Part shown: one piece after another, positions 43,065-52,517 of the stretch
How the letters are laid out: every line of letters starts with the position of its first letter
Numbering within the stretch: position 1 is the first letter of the stretch
Source of the DNA: Flavipsychrobacter sp.
GTDB taxonomy: Bacteria; Bacteroidota; Bacteroidia; Chitinophagales; Chitinophagaceae
Reading direction: 5' to 3'
DNA length: 64,000 nucleotides
Assembly (NCBI GenBank): GCA_016787265.1
Contig: JAEUVF010000010.1
Coordinates: 124,001 to 188,000 of the forward strand
Notes under the pieces: generated by a model
The model's database searches: none
What the model was told of the DNA's origin: nothing
Seen by the model: only the letters and a program-made list of their open reading frames with translations
Made by a program: the position numbers and the translations under genes

Positions 43065-45062
43065 ATGCAATTTGATCGAATGGGTTTGTCCGATGAAGAG
43101 CTGTTAAGATTTTACCTGGCGATCTTACGGCCACGTATGATCGAAGAGAAAATGCTGGTATTGTTACGCCAGGGCAGGATCAGCAAATGGTTCAGTGGAA
43201 TCGGGCAGGAAGCAATTTCTGTAGGAGCAGCACTGGCGCTGCAACCCCACGAATGGGTTATGCCCCTGCATCGTAACCTCGGTATTTTTACAACACGTGG
43301 CATGCCGCTCCATAAATTATTCCAGCAGTGGCAGGGACAAAAAGAAGGTTATAGCAAGGGACGCGAAAGGAGTTTTCATTTTGGATCAGGAGAGCATCAT
43401 ATTTGCGGTATGATCTCACATCTCGGACCACAATTGGCCATTGCGGATGGAGTTGCATTGGCGCATAAACTTCGCCGTGAGGATAAGGTAAGTCTGAGTT
43501 TTACAGGTGATGGTGGTACCAGTGAAGGTGATTTCCACGAGGCGCTGAATGTTGCTGCTGTATGGGATCTGCCTGTGATTTTTATTATTGAGAATAATGG
43601 ATATGGACTCAGTACTCCGGTTTCTGAACAATATCGATGCGAGAGCCTTGTACAAAGGGCTAAGGGTTATGGCATGGAAGGAGTATGTATCGACGGGAAT
43701 AATCTCCTGACGGTGTATGATACTATAAAAGGCGTACGTGAATATTGTATACGGGAGCAGAAACCTTACCTTATTGAATGTATGACGTTCCGGATGCGGG
43801 GTCATGAAGAAGCGAGCGGTACGAAATATGTACCACCCGAGTTATTTGTGCAATGGGCGGAGAAGGATCCGGTGAAAAAATTTGAGGAATGGTTATTACT
43901 TGAAGGAGTCCTGACATACTCACATATGGAGCAGGTGAAAGCATCCATGAAAGCGGAAATAGAATCTGAATTGGTAAGGGCTGAACTGGGAGGTCCAATT
44001 GTTCCGGTAACAAAGGAAGAATTGGAAGATGTGTATGCGCCGGTTCCTGAAGTTGGAACGGATAAAGATCTGGAAACGGTCCGGCAATTTTCAACTTCCC
44101 GGACGATACGCTTTATTGATGCCATAAAAGAAGGCTTGAAATCCGGCATGGAAGAGCATTCCAACCTGGTACTGATGGGGCAGGATATCGCTGATTATGG
44201 CGGGGCCTTTAAGATTACAGAAGGATTTGTGGATTTATTTGGTAAAGAAAGAGTTCGGAATACACCACTTTGTGAGAGTGCAATTCTGGGTGCAGCATTG
44301 GGATTATCACTGGAAGGGTTCAAATCGATGGTTGAAATGCAGTTTGCTGATTTTGTGAGTGTGGGATTGAACCAGATCGTGAATAACCTGGCTAAAATTC
44401 ATTACCGTTGGGGGCAAGCTGCCGATGTGGTGGTAAGACTTCCAACAGGTGCAGGTGTGGGAGCAGGTCCCTTTCACAGCCAAAGTAATGAAGCCTGGTT
44501 TGTACATACACCCGGTTTAAAAATTGTGTATCCTTCCACTCCGGAAGATGCGAAGGGGTTGTTATTAGCTTCCCTGGCGGATCCGAATCCTGTTTTGTTT
44601 TTTGAACACAAGGCCTTGTATAGAAGTATAAGTGGAGAAGTTCCTGAAGCTTATTACACCATTCCGATTGGTAAGGCCAGGATCGTGCAGGAGGGTAGCG
44701 ATCTGAGTATCATCACTTATGGAGCTGCGGTGCACTGGGCTAAAGAATATGCAGATCAGCATCCGGAATTAAGTATAGATATAGTAGATCTGAGAAGTTT
44801 ATTACCGCTTGATTATGATGCAATCAGGGCTTCGGTTACGCGTACCGGTAAGGTGATTGTGCTGCATGAAGATACACTGACCGGGGGCATCGGAGGGGAG
44901 ATTAGTGCCTGGATCGGGGAACATTGTTTTGAACTGCTGGATGCACCTGTATTGCGTTGTGCATCATTAGATACGCCTGTTCCATTTAACCTGGAACTGG
45001 AGAAAAACTTCCTGGCGAAATCGAGGCTGGCTATAACAGTGGATCGTCTGTTGCTGTATTGA
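43065..45062 (+). CDS. 2-oxoacid dehydrogenase E1, fused alpha and beta subunits
   Basis: 665 residues. The alpha part (about 1-315) has the thiamine diphosphate motif GDGGTSEGDFHEALNVAAVW with IENNGYGLSTP. The beta part (about 340-665) has VLMGQDIADYGGAFKITEG and a transketolase C-terminal domain (VIVLHEDTLTGGIGGE). This single-chain form is common in Bacteroidota and usually decarboxylates branched-chain 2-oxoacids or pyruvate with separate E2/E3 proteins. No E2 or E3 gene is nearby. The last 32 bases overlap the convergent ABC exporter gene. Confidence 0.93.
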   Translation: MQFDRMGLSDEELLRFYLAILRPRMIEEKMLVLLRQGRISKWFSGIGQEAISVGAALALQPHEWVMPLHRNLGIFTTRGMPLHKLFQQWQGQKEGYSKGRERSFHFGSGEHHICGMISHLGPQLAIADGVALAHKLRREDKVSLSFTGDGGTSEGDFHEALNVAAVWDLPVIFIIENNGYGLSTPVSEQYRCESLVQRAKGYGMEGVCIDGNNLLTVYDTIKGVREYCIREQKPYLIECMTFRMRGHEEASGTKYVPPELFVQWAEKDPVKKFEEWLLLEGVLTYSHMEQVKASMKAEIESELVRAELGGPIVPVTKEELEDVYAPVPEVGTDKDLETVRQFSTSRTIRFIDAIKEGLKSGMEEHSNLVLMGQDIADYGGAFKITEGFVDLFGKERVRNTPLCESAILGAALGLSLEGFKSMVEMQFADFVSVGLNQIVNNLAKIHYRWGQAADVVVRLPTGAGVGAGPFHSQSNEAWFVHTPGLKIVYPSTPEDAKGLLLASLADPNPVLFFEHKALYRSISGEVPEAYYTIPIGKARIVQEGSDLSIITYGAAVHWAKEYADQHPELSIDIVDLRSLLPLDYDAIRASVTRTGKVIVLHEDTLTGGIGGEISAWIGEHCFELLDAPVLRCASLDTPVPFNLELEKNFLAKSRLAITVDRLLLY

Positions 45063-46854
45063 TGGCATCCTCATCGGGTTGGTCCGGGGCAGGTTCCAAA
45101 ACAGGAACAATTGGATCGCGTTCACCGATTTGTTGTCTCCACATGGCGTAATAGAGTCCTTTTTGTTCCAGTAATTCCTGGTGTTTGCCTTTTTCGGTAA
45201 TCTTTCCTTTTTCCAGCACGAAGATGGTATCGGCATGCATGATCGTAGAAAGCCGGTGAGCAATCAGGATGGTCATCTGTTTATTGGTGGCAGAAATCTC
45301 CCGGATGGTGTCTGTTATTTCTTCTTCGGTGATGGAATCAAGGGCTGAAGTAGCTTCATCAAAGATCAGTAATCGTGGTTCACGTAATAGGGCCCGGGCG
45401 ATGGCTAGTCTTTGTTTTTCTCCCCCTGAAACGCGTTTACCACCTTCCCCGAGGACAGTATCAAGGCCTTTAGGCGAATTGGTAACCAGGTTGAGGCAGG
45501 AAGCTTTTTGCATTGCGTCATAGATTTGCTGATCAGTGGCATCCGGTTTTACAAAGAGCATATTATCCCGGATAGTACCTGAAAACATCTGGGTTTCCTG
45601 TGTCACAAAACCCAGTTGACGGCGAACCCGGTTGTAACGGAGTTGCCTGACCGAAATTCCATCAATCCGGATATCTCCTTCAACGGGGGAGTGGAGGCCA
45701 ACCAATAGTTTTACCAGGGTGGATTTACCGGAACCAGATGGTCCCACAAAAGCAATTGTTTGACCAAGCCCTACTTTAAAACTGATATCATCCACCGCTT
45801 TTTGAGTTGCATTCCTGTGTCGGAAGCTGACGCGGTCAAACTCAAGTTCTTCAATAGCCTGAATATCGATTGGTTCTTCGGGGCGGTATTCAGGCTCTTT
45901 CATCATGAGTTGGTTGAATACCTGAAGGGAGGCTTCTGCTTCCCGGTATTGAAGGATAATATTGCCCAGGTCCTGCAAAGGCCCGATGATGGCGGTGGAA
46001 ATAAACTGCATCGAAATCAGTTCTCCGGTAGTTAATACATTCCGGAAGATGAGCCAGAGCAGGATGAACAGAATGGATTGTTTGAGCAGGTTCAGCGTGG
46101 TTCCCTGGAAAAAGGAGAGGGTACGCACTTTCCTGTTCTTCATCATTTCGAGGTCAAAGATCTTTTGTGTTTTATCGCGCAGGCGTCTGATCTCTGAGTA
46201 GGTTAGCCCAAGGCTTTTAACCAGTTCAATATTACGGATGGATTCAGTGATACTGCCACTCATGATATTGGTCTGGCGAACCACCTGGCGCTGGATCATT
46301 TTAATTTTTCGGCTAAGCAGAGAAGTTAGTCCGCCCAGCAACAGCACCCCGATTAAGAATACCGGTATCAGCGCCCAGTGTTTGGTGATGGCATACCAGA
46401 TAAGAAATCCCATTCCAACAAGGGTTGAAAACAGGATATTGATGAAGGAGTTGATAAACCGTTCTGTGTCAGTGCGTACTTTCTGCAGCTTGGAAAGGGT
46501 TTCTCCACTGCTTTGGTCTTCAAATCCTTCGTAGGGAAGGCGAAGGGTTTGGCGAAGGCCATCATTAAAGATTTGCATGCCGAACTTCTGCACTACCAGG
46601 CGCACCACAAAGTCTTTAAAGGTTGAAGCAATACGGGCTAAAAGGGCAACCCCGATGGCCAGCAGGAGTAACCAGATTACCCCGTTGGTTCTTTCCTTTT
46701 CAGAGAGATTCTCCGGGTTAAGTGCATAGGTGTCTATGACTTTTCCAAAGATAACCGGATCGTAGAGGGCGAGTACCTGTGCCAGTGCTGCCAGCCCGAG
46801 TGCTAAAAAGACCCAACCCCGGTAGGGTTGGAGATACTTCCATAAAATTCTCAT
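45031..46854 (-). CDS. ABC exporter (permease-ATPase half-transporter)
   Basis: 607 residues with six membrane helices (1-310) and an ATPase: Walker A GPSGSGKST, signature VSGGEKQRLAIARALL, Walker B LLIFDEATSALD and H-loop AHRLST. It is homodimeric or heterodimeric MsbA/MdlB-type; substrate (lipid, drug or peptide) unknown. The gene starts 1 base after the end of the dipeptidase gene, so the two are probably co-transcribed. Its C-terminal Pro/Asp-rich tail lies opposite the end of the E1 gene. Confidence 0.93.
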   Translation of the reverse strand: MRILWKYLQPYRGWVFLALGLAALAQVLALYDPVIFGKVIDTYALNPENLSEKERTNGVIWLLLLAIGVALLARIASTFKDFVVRLVVQKFGMQIFNDGLRQTLRLPYEGFEDQSSGETLSKLQKVRTDTERFINSFINILFSTLVGMGFLIWYAITKHWALIPVFLIGVLLLGGLTSLLSRKIKMIQRQVVRQTNIMSGSITESIRNIELVKSLGLTYSEIRRLRDKTQKIFDLEMMKNRKVRTLSFFQGTTLNLLKQSILFILLWLIFRNVLTTGELISMQFISTAIIGPLQDLGNIILQYREAEASLQVFNQLMMKEPEYRPEEPIDIQAIEELEFDRVSFRHRNATQKAVDDISFKVGLGQTIAFVGPSGSGKSTLVKLLVGLHSPVEGDIRIDGISVRQLRYNRVRRQLGFVTQETQMFSGTIRDNMLFVKPDATDQQIYDAMQKASCLNLVTNSPKGLDTVLGEGGKRVSGGEKQRLAIARALLREPRLLIFDEATSALDSITEEEITDTIREISATNKQMTILIAHRLSTIMHADTIFVLEKGKITEKGKHQELLEQKGLYYAMWRQQIGERDPIVPVLEPAPDQPDEDAINTATDDPLL

Positions 46855-46855
46855 G

Positions 46856-48064
46856 TCATTTACTTACGGCTTTGAAGACACGTATAAAATTGCCGCCCAG
46901 TATCTTTTTGATATCCTGCCTGCTGTAGCCACGCACCAGCAATGCAGAGGTGATATTCGGCATATCTTCCACACCATCCAGATCCTGGGGAGCGAGTTCA
47001 ATGCCATCAAAATCAGAGCCAATTCCGACATGCTCTACTCCAATCATTCGAACCACATAATCCAGGTGATCCAGTAGTACATTCATAGAAGGCCGGAGTG
47101 CTTCCGCTTCTTCGGGAAACCGCTTACTAAGGTAGCTGTCAATTTCATCGGCAGCCAGTTTTTGTTGAAGCAGGGAATCAACAATGAATTGGTGTTTACT
47201 TAGAAAGCCGGCTTTGTTGCGGTTATAGCTGCTATCCAGAAATCCAGCGTAAAAATTCAGGAAGATGACACCACCATTTTTTCCAATAGCACGAATTTGA
47301 TCGTCCCTGAGATTGCGGGGAACAGGGCAAAGCGCATATACGCAACTGTGAGAAACGATCACTGGCCTGGTGGAGGTGGCGATTGCATCGTTGAAGGTTT
47401 GTTCACCTACATGACTTAGGTCTATCATCATGCCCAGTTCGTTCATTCTGCGAACCACCTGTCTTCCGAAATCATTGAGTCCTTTTTTTTCAATGTTTGT
47501 TGGTTGTTGCCGGTCGTAATATGTTTCATCCCAGGCGGAACTTGCCCAGGAAGTGGAGTTATTCCAGGTAAGTGTAAGGTACCTGGCTCCCCTTTTATAA
47601 AGGCTGTCGAGATATTCCAATTTGTCTTCTATCATATGACCCCCTTCCACCCCTTTCATCGCACCCAGTTTTTTCTTCCTGACTGCCATTCGGAGGTCTG
47701 TGGGAGAATTGACCAGCATCATCTTACCTGGGTTGCGGGCTACAATTGCATCCAGTGAATCAATTTCCCTTAGGGCGTGTGCAAAGGCCGCGCCTTTACC
47801 AAATCGCTCGTCGCAGAAAATCGAAAAGATTTGTATATCAATGCCTCCTCTTCGAAAACGTTCAAGATCACTGTGGGTTTTACCGCTCAGGTCCTCTTCA
47901 ATATTTAAACCTTTCAGGGTTGCACTGGAGAGTACATCATTATGAGTATCTATCACGATACTTTTCTCATGCAGGTTTTTTTGCGCACTCAGCGGAAATG
48001 AACAGGTGATCAGGACTGCACAGGTAAATAAAAAGCGTAAGAAGCTGATATATAAAGGCTGCAT
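46856..48064 (-). CDS. Membrane dipeptidase (M19, renal dipeptidase family)
   Basis: 402 residues. The signal peptide (LRFLFTCAVLITCSFPLSAQ) places it in the periplasm. Zinc ligands fit the M19 pattern: the HxD motif in IDTHNDVLSS, Glu in KGVEGGHM, His in IDLSHVG and VIVSHSC, and Asp in GIGSDFDG. Expected to hydrolyse dipeptides, possibly with D-amino acids. It sits directly before the ABC exporter. Confidence 0.93.
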   Translation of the reverse strand: MQPLYISFLRFLFTCAVLITCSFPLSAQKNLHEKSIVIDTHNDVLSSATLKGLNIEEDLSGKTHSDLERFRRGGIDIQIFSIFCDERFGKGAAFAHALREIDSLDAIVARNPGKMMLVNSPTDLRMAVRKKKLGAMKGVEGGHMIEDKLEYLDSLYKRGARYLTLTWNNSTSWASSAWDETYYDRQQPTNIEKKGLNDFGRQVVRRMNELGMMIDLSHVGEQTFNDAIATSTRPVIVSHSCVYALCPVPRNLRDDQIRAIGKNGGVIFLNFYAGFLDSSYNRNKAGFLSKHQFIVDSLLQQKLAADEIDSYLSKRFPEEAEALRPSMNVLLDHLDYVVRMIGVEHVGIGSDFDGIELAPQDLDGVEDMPNITSALLVRGYSRQDIKKILGGNFIRVFKAVSK

Positions 48065-48201
48065 ATGGCAATTATACCTTTAATATACCAATTCCGCGGG
48101 ATGGAACGGTTTAAAGCATGGATAAAACTCATTAGGTAACCTGACCTGAGTCAGTAAAACTGAAAGTTTACAAGGTTAATTTCACACTTCAAACATAGTA
48201 T

Positions 48202-48411
48202 ATGAAAAAGAACATGAGCGGAACTGACCGTCTTATCCGCGTAATGGTAGCTATCGTTTTGGGTTATCTTTATTTTTCCGGTACGGTAACCGGTACACTG
48301 GGGTTGATCCTTGCAATTGTAGGAGGTGTATTTATCCTTACCAGCCTGGTAGGATTTTGCCCACTGTATACCCTGCTTGGATTAAATACCTGTCATACCA
48401 AGAAGGCCTGA
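48202..48411 (+). CDS. DUF2892 small membrane protein
   Basis: 69 residues with two helices (LIRVMVAIVLGYLYFSG and LGLILAIVGGVFILTSLVGFC split). GFCPLYTLLGLNTC is the family hallmark with its two cysteines; in rhodanese-linked YgaP-type proteins this part forms the membrane module. Function of the stand-alone form is unknown. It is flanked by genes on the opposite strand. Confidence 0.85.
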   Translation: MKKNMSGTDRLIRVMVAIVLGYLYFSGTVTGTLGLILAIVGGVFILTSLVGFCPLYTLLGLNTCHTKKA

Positions 48412-48414
48412 TTT

Positions 48415-48954
48415 TTATTCGGAGCTTTTGTCGCCAATGAACCAGTCTTCTTTGTTTCTGAAAAGAACATTGAAAGTAGTCAGGGTGCCATAGATCCGGG
48501 TCACATATTGCTGCAGGTTGATTTTCTCTTCATCGGTCAGCACTTTATGGGCGTTGATCTGTTGTTCCATTACCCTTAGCCGATCGCGCAACATGACTAT
48601 TTTATGGAAGAACACTTCGATGGGTACTTCCTTGGCCTTGAGGGTTGTGTCACCTGGCTGGAGGATCATCGTACCATTTTTCCAGCGGTCACCAAGAGGA
48701 ACAACCTCACTAACGCCGTTCCATAAGCGAAGAATTTTCAAAAGCGATTTTTCAATTTCGGAATGTGTTTCTATTTCTTCGGAAACATTTTCCGGAATAA
48801 TTTCTTCCAGCCGGTCATCCGTTTTATCAATTTCTTTTATCCCATGGTGAATAAAGGAGATGAGGTAGGTGGCATATCTCAGGCCTACGATCACTCCCGG
48901 GCCGAATTGTGTATGTTGCAGTCGGGTTCCTATTCCCAGTACAAGTTGTTCCAT
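48415..48954 (-). CDS. Conserved-type protein with KOW/Tudor-like N-terminus
   Basis: 179 residues, no signal peptide. The first 40 residues (GIGTRLQHTQFGPGVIVGLR) resemble the small SH3-like domain at the C-terminus of UvrD/PcrA helicases. The rest is mostly helical and not recognised. It lies 6 bases after the serine hydrolase gene on the same strand. No function assigned. Confidence 0.6.
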   Translation of the reverse strand: MEQLVLGIGTRLQHTQFGPGVIVGLRYATYLISFIHHGIKEIDKTDDRLEEIIPENVSEEIETHSEIEKSLLKILRLWNGVSEVVPLGDRWKNGTMILQPGDTTLKAKEVPIEVFFHKIVMLRDRLRVMEQQINAHKVLTDEEKINLQQYVTRIYGTLTTFNVLFRNKEDWFIGDKSSE

Positions 48955-48960
48955 TTGTAT

Positions 48961-50487
48961 CTATTGTTTAAAGAATTCGTAGGAGGTAAATTCAACGAAG
49001 TCAGAAACCGTTATGGTAACTGATTTTACTTTGCCTTCACTGATCGTAAATGGCCATACTTTATTCCCAAAGAGGGGATCGTTGAAGCTAGCAAAGAATC
49101 GGTTACCGCCAAGTGATCCCAGTGTTGCAAAACGGCCCGGGTGATGTTCAAAGCGGGCAACCAGCTGCCCTTTTTCGAGCTGCAGGTTCATTTTCCCGTA
49201 AATATCATGCTGATAGGTTCCGGCAAACGCTGAGAGTGGTAGCTGAGGTGTAAGCTTTAATGCGATTGAATCCCGTTTTTCCTTCAACAAAGTTGCTGCT
49301 CTCTTTTCGTGTTCTTCCTGTTGCTGTAAAGCCATTGCATTGTAATCCCGGAAGGGGAGACCCAGGCAGGCATCCACCAGCTCCCATTTCATCGCTTCAA
49401 AAAAACCGTTGGCATCGGTATTGGTTAAAACCACGATCCCGATTTTTTCTTCCGGAATCAGTGTAAAGCTGGTAACAAAACCATTTACACCGCCGGTGTG
49501 TTCCACCAGTTTTCTGCCTTCATAGGATTGCAGGAGCCATCCCAATCCATACAAATAAAAATGTGCCCGGTTAAAGGGATGTCCGCCACTACCCAGAATG
49601 GAATGAGGTTCCATTGGAGTCTGTACTGCGGAAGCGGAAAGAATTCGTTTGCCGTTGAGTTCACCCAGGTTTAAAAGTGTTTGTGCCCAGAGCCCCATAT
49701 CATAGGCACTGGAAGCAATAGCTCCGGCAGGTGCCATATTATCAAGATTTCCATAAGCAACTTTTTTCAGGACTCCTTCCGAAACAGTATGTGCAGCTGC
49801 GATATTCATCGCTTTCGTATACTGGTTGGAGTTAGCGATAGAGTTTTTCATCCCGATGGGTTGGAAAAACTGGCTGTTCACAAATTCTGCAAATGTCTGG
49901 CCACTTGCTTTTTGGATAATTTCCCCTGCGATGGCAAATCCTGCATTGGTATAACCCCAGCGGGATCGAAAACCGTACATAGGTTTAACCAGGCCAAATT
50001 TCTGCTTCACTTCTTCATAGCTGAGATCGGAATCAAAATACATGAAATCACCCTGGAAGGTTTCATAACCCATACGGTGACTCACAAGATCACGAATGGT
50101 TAGTTCTTTGGTAACCCAGGTATCATAGACCTGGAAATCGGGAATCCATTTTTTTACTTTATCGTCGAGTGAAAGTTTGCCCTGCGATTCCAGCATAGCG
50201 AGGGCTGTTCCGGTAAAAGCCTTTGTATTGCTGCCAATTCCAAAAAGCGTGTGTTCATCAACGGTAGCATTGCTTCCTGTTGCTTTCACTCCATATCCTT
50301 TTACTACCAGCCACTCACCATTTTTAACCACAGCAATAGATACACCTGGTATCTGCCAGGCTTTCATGGCTTTCTGAACATAGGTGTCGAGGCTGTCTTT
50401 CAGGAAACTGCGGGAAGAAGATTGTGCAACCGAATGGCTGAACGGCAGCAGACAGGATGCAAGAAACGCAAAAACGAATCGGCGCAT
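48961..50487 (-). CDS. Class C beta-lactamase-fold serine hydrolase
   Basis: 508 residues, secreted (FAFLASCLLPFSHSVAQ). The catalytic SxxK is SNTK (Ser86-Lys89), the YxN is YTN (Tyr179-Asn181) and the third motif is HTGG (VEHTGGVNGF). The C-terminal 110 residues form a DUF3471-like lipocalin-type domain. These are esterases or peptidases more often than true beta-lactamases. Substrate unknown. Confidence 0.9.
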   Translation of the reverse strand: MRRFVFAFLASCLLPFSHSVAQSSSRSFLKDSLDTYVQKAMKAWQIPGVSIAVVKNGEWLVVKGYGVKATGSNATVDEHTLFGIGSNTKAFTGTALAMLESQGKLSLDDKVKKWIPDFQVYDTWVTKELTIRDLVSHRMGYETFQGDFMYFDSDLSYEEVKQKFGLVKPMYGFRSRWGYTNAGFAIAGEIIQKASGQTFAEFVNSQFFQPIGMKNSIANSNQYTKAMNIAAAHTVSEGVLKKVAYGNLDNMAPAGAIASSAYDMGLWAQTLLNLGELNGKRILSASAVQTPMEPHSILGSGGHPFNRAHFYLYGLGWLLQSYEGRKLVEHTGGVNGFVTSFTLIPEEKIGIVVLTNTDANGFFEAMKWELVDACLGLPFRDYNAMALQQQEEHEKRAATLLKEKRDSIALKLTPQLPLSAFAGTYQHDIYGKMNLQLEKGQLVARFEHHPGRFATLGSLGGNRFFASFNDPLFGNKVWPFTISEGKVKSVTITVSDFVEFTSYEFFKQ

Positions 50488-50519
50488 GGGAATTTATTTT
50501 CAACCTAAAAATAGACGTA

Positions 50520-51293
50520 TTATTCCCACCAGTTATCTTCTTTTCTGCCAGAAATTTTTCCACCCATAGCACGAATCCGTTTGTATTGTTCTCCGGCTTT
50601 CTTCATGTAGTCGAGTAATTCATATTCGGAGGCTGATACTACAGCTTCATAAGGCGGGGCATAGTAGCGGTAGAAAGTGTCCAGGTCGGGGCCTGTGAGG
50701 CCGGTTATCTTGATAATTTTAGCACGTGAAAAACGGTAGGCTACATACTTGTCCTGTTCTTCAGTCAGCAGACGATCCTGGAAAGCAGCCATACTCCGGT
50801 TTCGCCGGAAACGGAACATGTTGATGAGTTCATTGATATCAAGACCAACACCAAAGTTGCCGGAGGCGGGGTTAGCGGATGAGAGGGCAAGGCCGGGCTT
50901 TTTGAAGTCAAACACTTTTGCATAATCCTGCCGGTTCTGCATACTATCGATGCGGTAATCTTTGGGCATCACCCTGATTTCACGAAGGGTAGTGACATTG
51001 ACATGAAGCGAGATATCAAATTGGGAGAGCGACTGAATATTGCTGACAGCATATTTCGGGGTGGCTTTTCCCAGGTAAGAGAAATAGATGGAGTCTTTTT
51101 CGCTGACAATGATACTATAGCGGCCGGAAGAATCTGTTACGGTTCCTTTCCCATTACTGGTCAGCACGCTAACTGACCCCATTGGAAAAAGCTTGTTCAT
51201 TTCATAAACAGTGCCGCTTACACGCACCTGGGCCTGCAGCACATTTGCCAGGAGCAGGCAAAGCAATACTAGTATAGAACCGTACCAATTCAT
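50520..51293 (-). CDS. Secreted CarboxypepD_reg-like domain protein
   Basis: 257 residues with a signal peptide (ILVLLCLLLANVLQAQ). A carboxypeptidase-regulatory-like beta-sandwich (VSGTVYEMNKLFPMGSV, DSSGRYSIIV, IYFSYLGK) is followed by an unrecognised charged C-terminal half typical of this Bacteroidota family. It is probably a cell-envelope protein. It sits between the serine hydrolase and purN genes, all on the minus strand. Confidence 0.72.
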   Translation of the reverse strand: MNWYGSILVLLCLLLANVLQAQVRVSGTVYEMNKLFPMGSVSVLTSNGKGTVTDSSGRYSIIVSEKDSIYFSYLGKATPKYAVSNIQSLSQFDISLHVNVTTLREIRVMPKDYRIDSMQNRQDYAKVFDFKKPGLALSSANPASGNFGVGLDINELINMFRFRRNRSMAAFQDRLLTEEQDKYVAYRFSRAKIIKITGLTGPDLDTFYRYYAPPYEAVVSASEYELLDYMKKAGEQYKRIRAMGGKISGRKEDNWWE

Positions 51294-51332
51294 CCAGGGT
51301 TACAAGGGTACAACCAAAACCTGAAAATTATA

Positions 51333-52316
51333 TCAGGATGGTTGATTTTTAACGAGTTTACTAAGAACAACCGATTCAATAACAGCTGGGAAGTGCTGAT
51401 GTTCGAGTGCGTGAATCCGGTTGGCGAGGGTTTCGGGGGTATCATCCGTTAAAACCGGGCAGGAAACCTGGAAGATAGTACCGCCGTGATCGTATTGTTC
51501 ATCTACATAATGGATCGTAATCCCTGATTCTTTTTCGCCGGCAGCGATGACGGCTTCATGAACAAAATTCCCGTACATGCCTTTGCCACCGTATTTGGGC
51601 AGCAGGGCGGGATGGATATTTATAATGCGGGAGGGATAGGCTTTGATTAAAGCGGGAGGAACTTTCCAGAGGAAGCCAGCCAGTACGATGAAGTCGATTC
51701 CATGTGAGGACAGTTCCGGAAGAAAGCTATCGCCCCGGAAAAAGCGTTCCTTTTCAATAAGGAGGGTAGGAATAGCCACTGCTGCAGCTTTGTCCAATAC
51801 ACCGGCAGCAGGCTTATTACTAACAACCAGGGCTACCCGTATGTTGGGATGGTTTTGAAAGTGTTCAATGATTTTCTGGGCGTTGGATCCTGTGCCGGAG
51901 GCGAAGATGGCAAGGGAGAAAGGGGACGAAGGGGACGAAGGAGACGAAGGAGACGAAGGAGACAAAGGAGACGAAGGGGACGAAGGAGACGGGGGAATGG
52001 AAGATGGAGGATTGGAAGACGGTGGAATGGAGGAGGAGGGGGTGTTTGTCATCTTTTGGAAGATTCGGGATAAATAATTCTTGAAAAAGGGGAACTGGCC
52101 AAAGGGAATGCTGACCAGCACTACCATCAGGGGCCATATAAGGGTCATCGTAAGAATATATAAGAAAGTCCAGCCAACCGGGTGCACTTCCGGCAGTTGT
52201 TGCAGGATTTTGCGGCCGACAACACCAGTAAGGCTACCTCCGATGGCAAAGGTGCACAGGATGGCAAGCAACTGCCATTGATTGACCTTCCACTTCTTCC
52301 GGAGTTTTTCAAACAT
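51333..52316 (-). CDS. purN: Membrane DUF6787-like domain fused to phosphoribosylglycinamide formyltransferase
   Basis: 327 residues in one open frame. Residues 1-90 resemble the DUF6787 membrane protein common in Bacteroidota (FEKLRKKWKVNQWQLLAIL, GGSLTGVVGRKIL, then LTMTLIWPLMVVLVSIPFGQF). Residues about 91-132 are a Ser/Pro linker encoded by a 9-bp repeat. From FSLAIFASGTGSNAQKI the rest is PurN, which adds the first formyl group in purine synthesis; the catalytic segments INIHPALLP and DEQYDHGGTI (Asp) are intact. An internal ATG at 52052 could restart a separate PurN. An upstream in-frame ATG at 52346 is possible. Confidence 0.85.
   Translation of the reverse strand: MFEKLRKKWKVNQWQLLAILCTFAIGGSLTGVVGRKILQQLPEVHPVGWTFLYILTMTLIWPLMVVLVSIPFGQFPFFKNYLSRIFQKMTNTPSSSIPPSSNPPSSIPPSPSSPSSPLSPSSPSSPSSPSSPFSLAIFASGTGSNAQKIIEHFQNHPNIRVALVVSNKPAAGVLDKAAAVAIPTLLIEKERFFRGDSFLPELSSHGIDFIVLAGFLWKVPPALIKAYPSRIINIHPALLPKYGGKGMYGNFVHEAVIAAGEKESGITIHYVDEQYDHGGTIFQVSCPVLTDDTPETLANRIHALEHQHFPAVIESVVLSKLVKNQPS
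51922..51984. repeat. In-frame 9-bp tandem repeat in purN
   Basis: Seven complete copies of GGRGACRAA (for example GGAGACGAA, GGGGACGAA, GGAGACAAA). On the coding strand each unit reads as a Ser-Ser-Pro-type tripeptide, so copy changes keep the frame. GGAATGGAAGA-type units follow to about 52040. Confidence 0.9.
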
Positions 52317-52438
52317 GTTGCAAAGAAACTGGAATAACTTGAACAAAAGCGTTTACGAATGGCAAGTAATTACCATTTGAAAAATTGCACAATTCGTTGA
52401 AAAGCAAGCTCCGCACGGCTAAAAAAAAATTGAAGATG

Positions 52439-52471
52439 TTGATAGATTGTCAATAACGTGTCATATTTTTG
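52439..52471 (+). promoter_or_regulatory. Candidate promoter of the act-cox operon
   Basis: TATTTTTG at 52464-52471 matches the TAnnTTTG -7 box; TTG at 52439-52441 is 22 bases upstream, slightly long for the -33 element. It lies 46 bases before actA, the first gene of the respiratory operon. Confidence 0.4.
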
Positions 52472-52517
52472 CCCCCGAATTGAGGCATTTTAACATTACC
52501 AACGATATTTCCAGCTT

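Noticed and set aside
51922..51984. CRISPR-like array
   Set aside because: Units are 9 bases with no unique spacers and there are no cas genes.
51849..52077. Arg-rich and Glu/Asp/Gly-rich frames on the plus strand
   Set aside because: They arise from the 9-bp repeat read in the opposite direction to purN.
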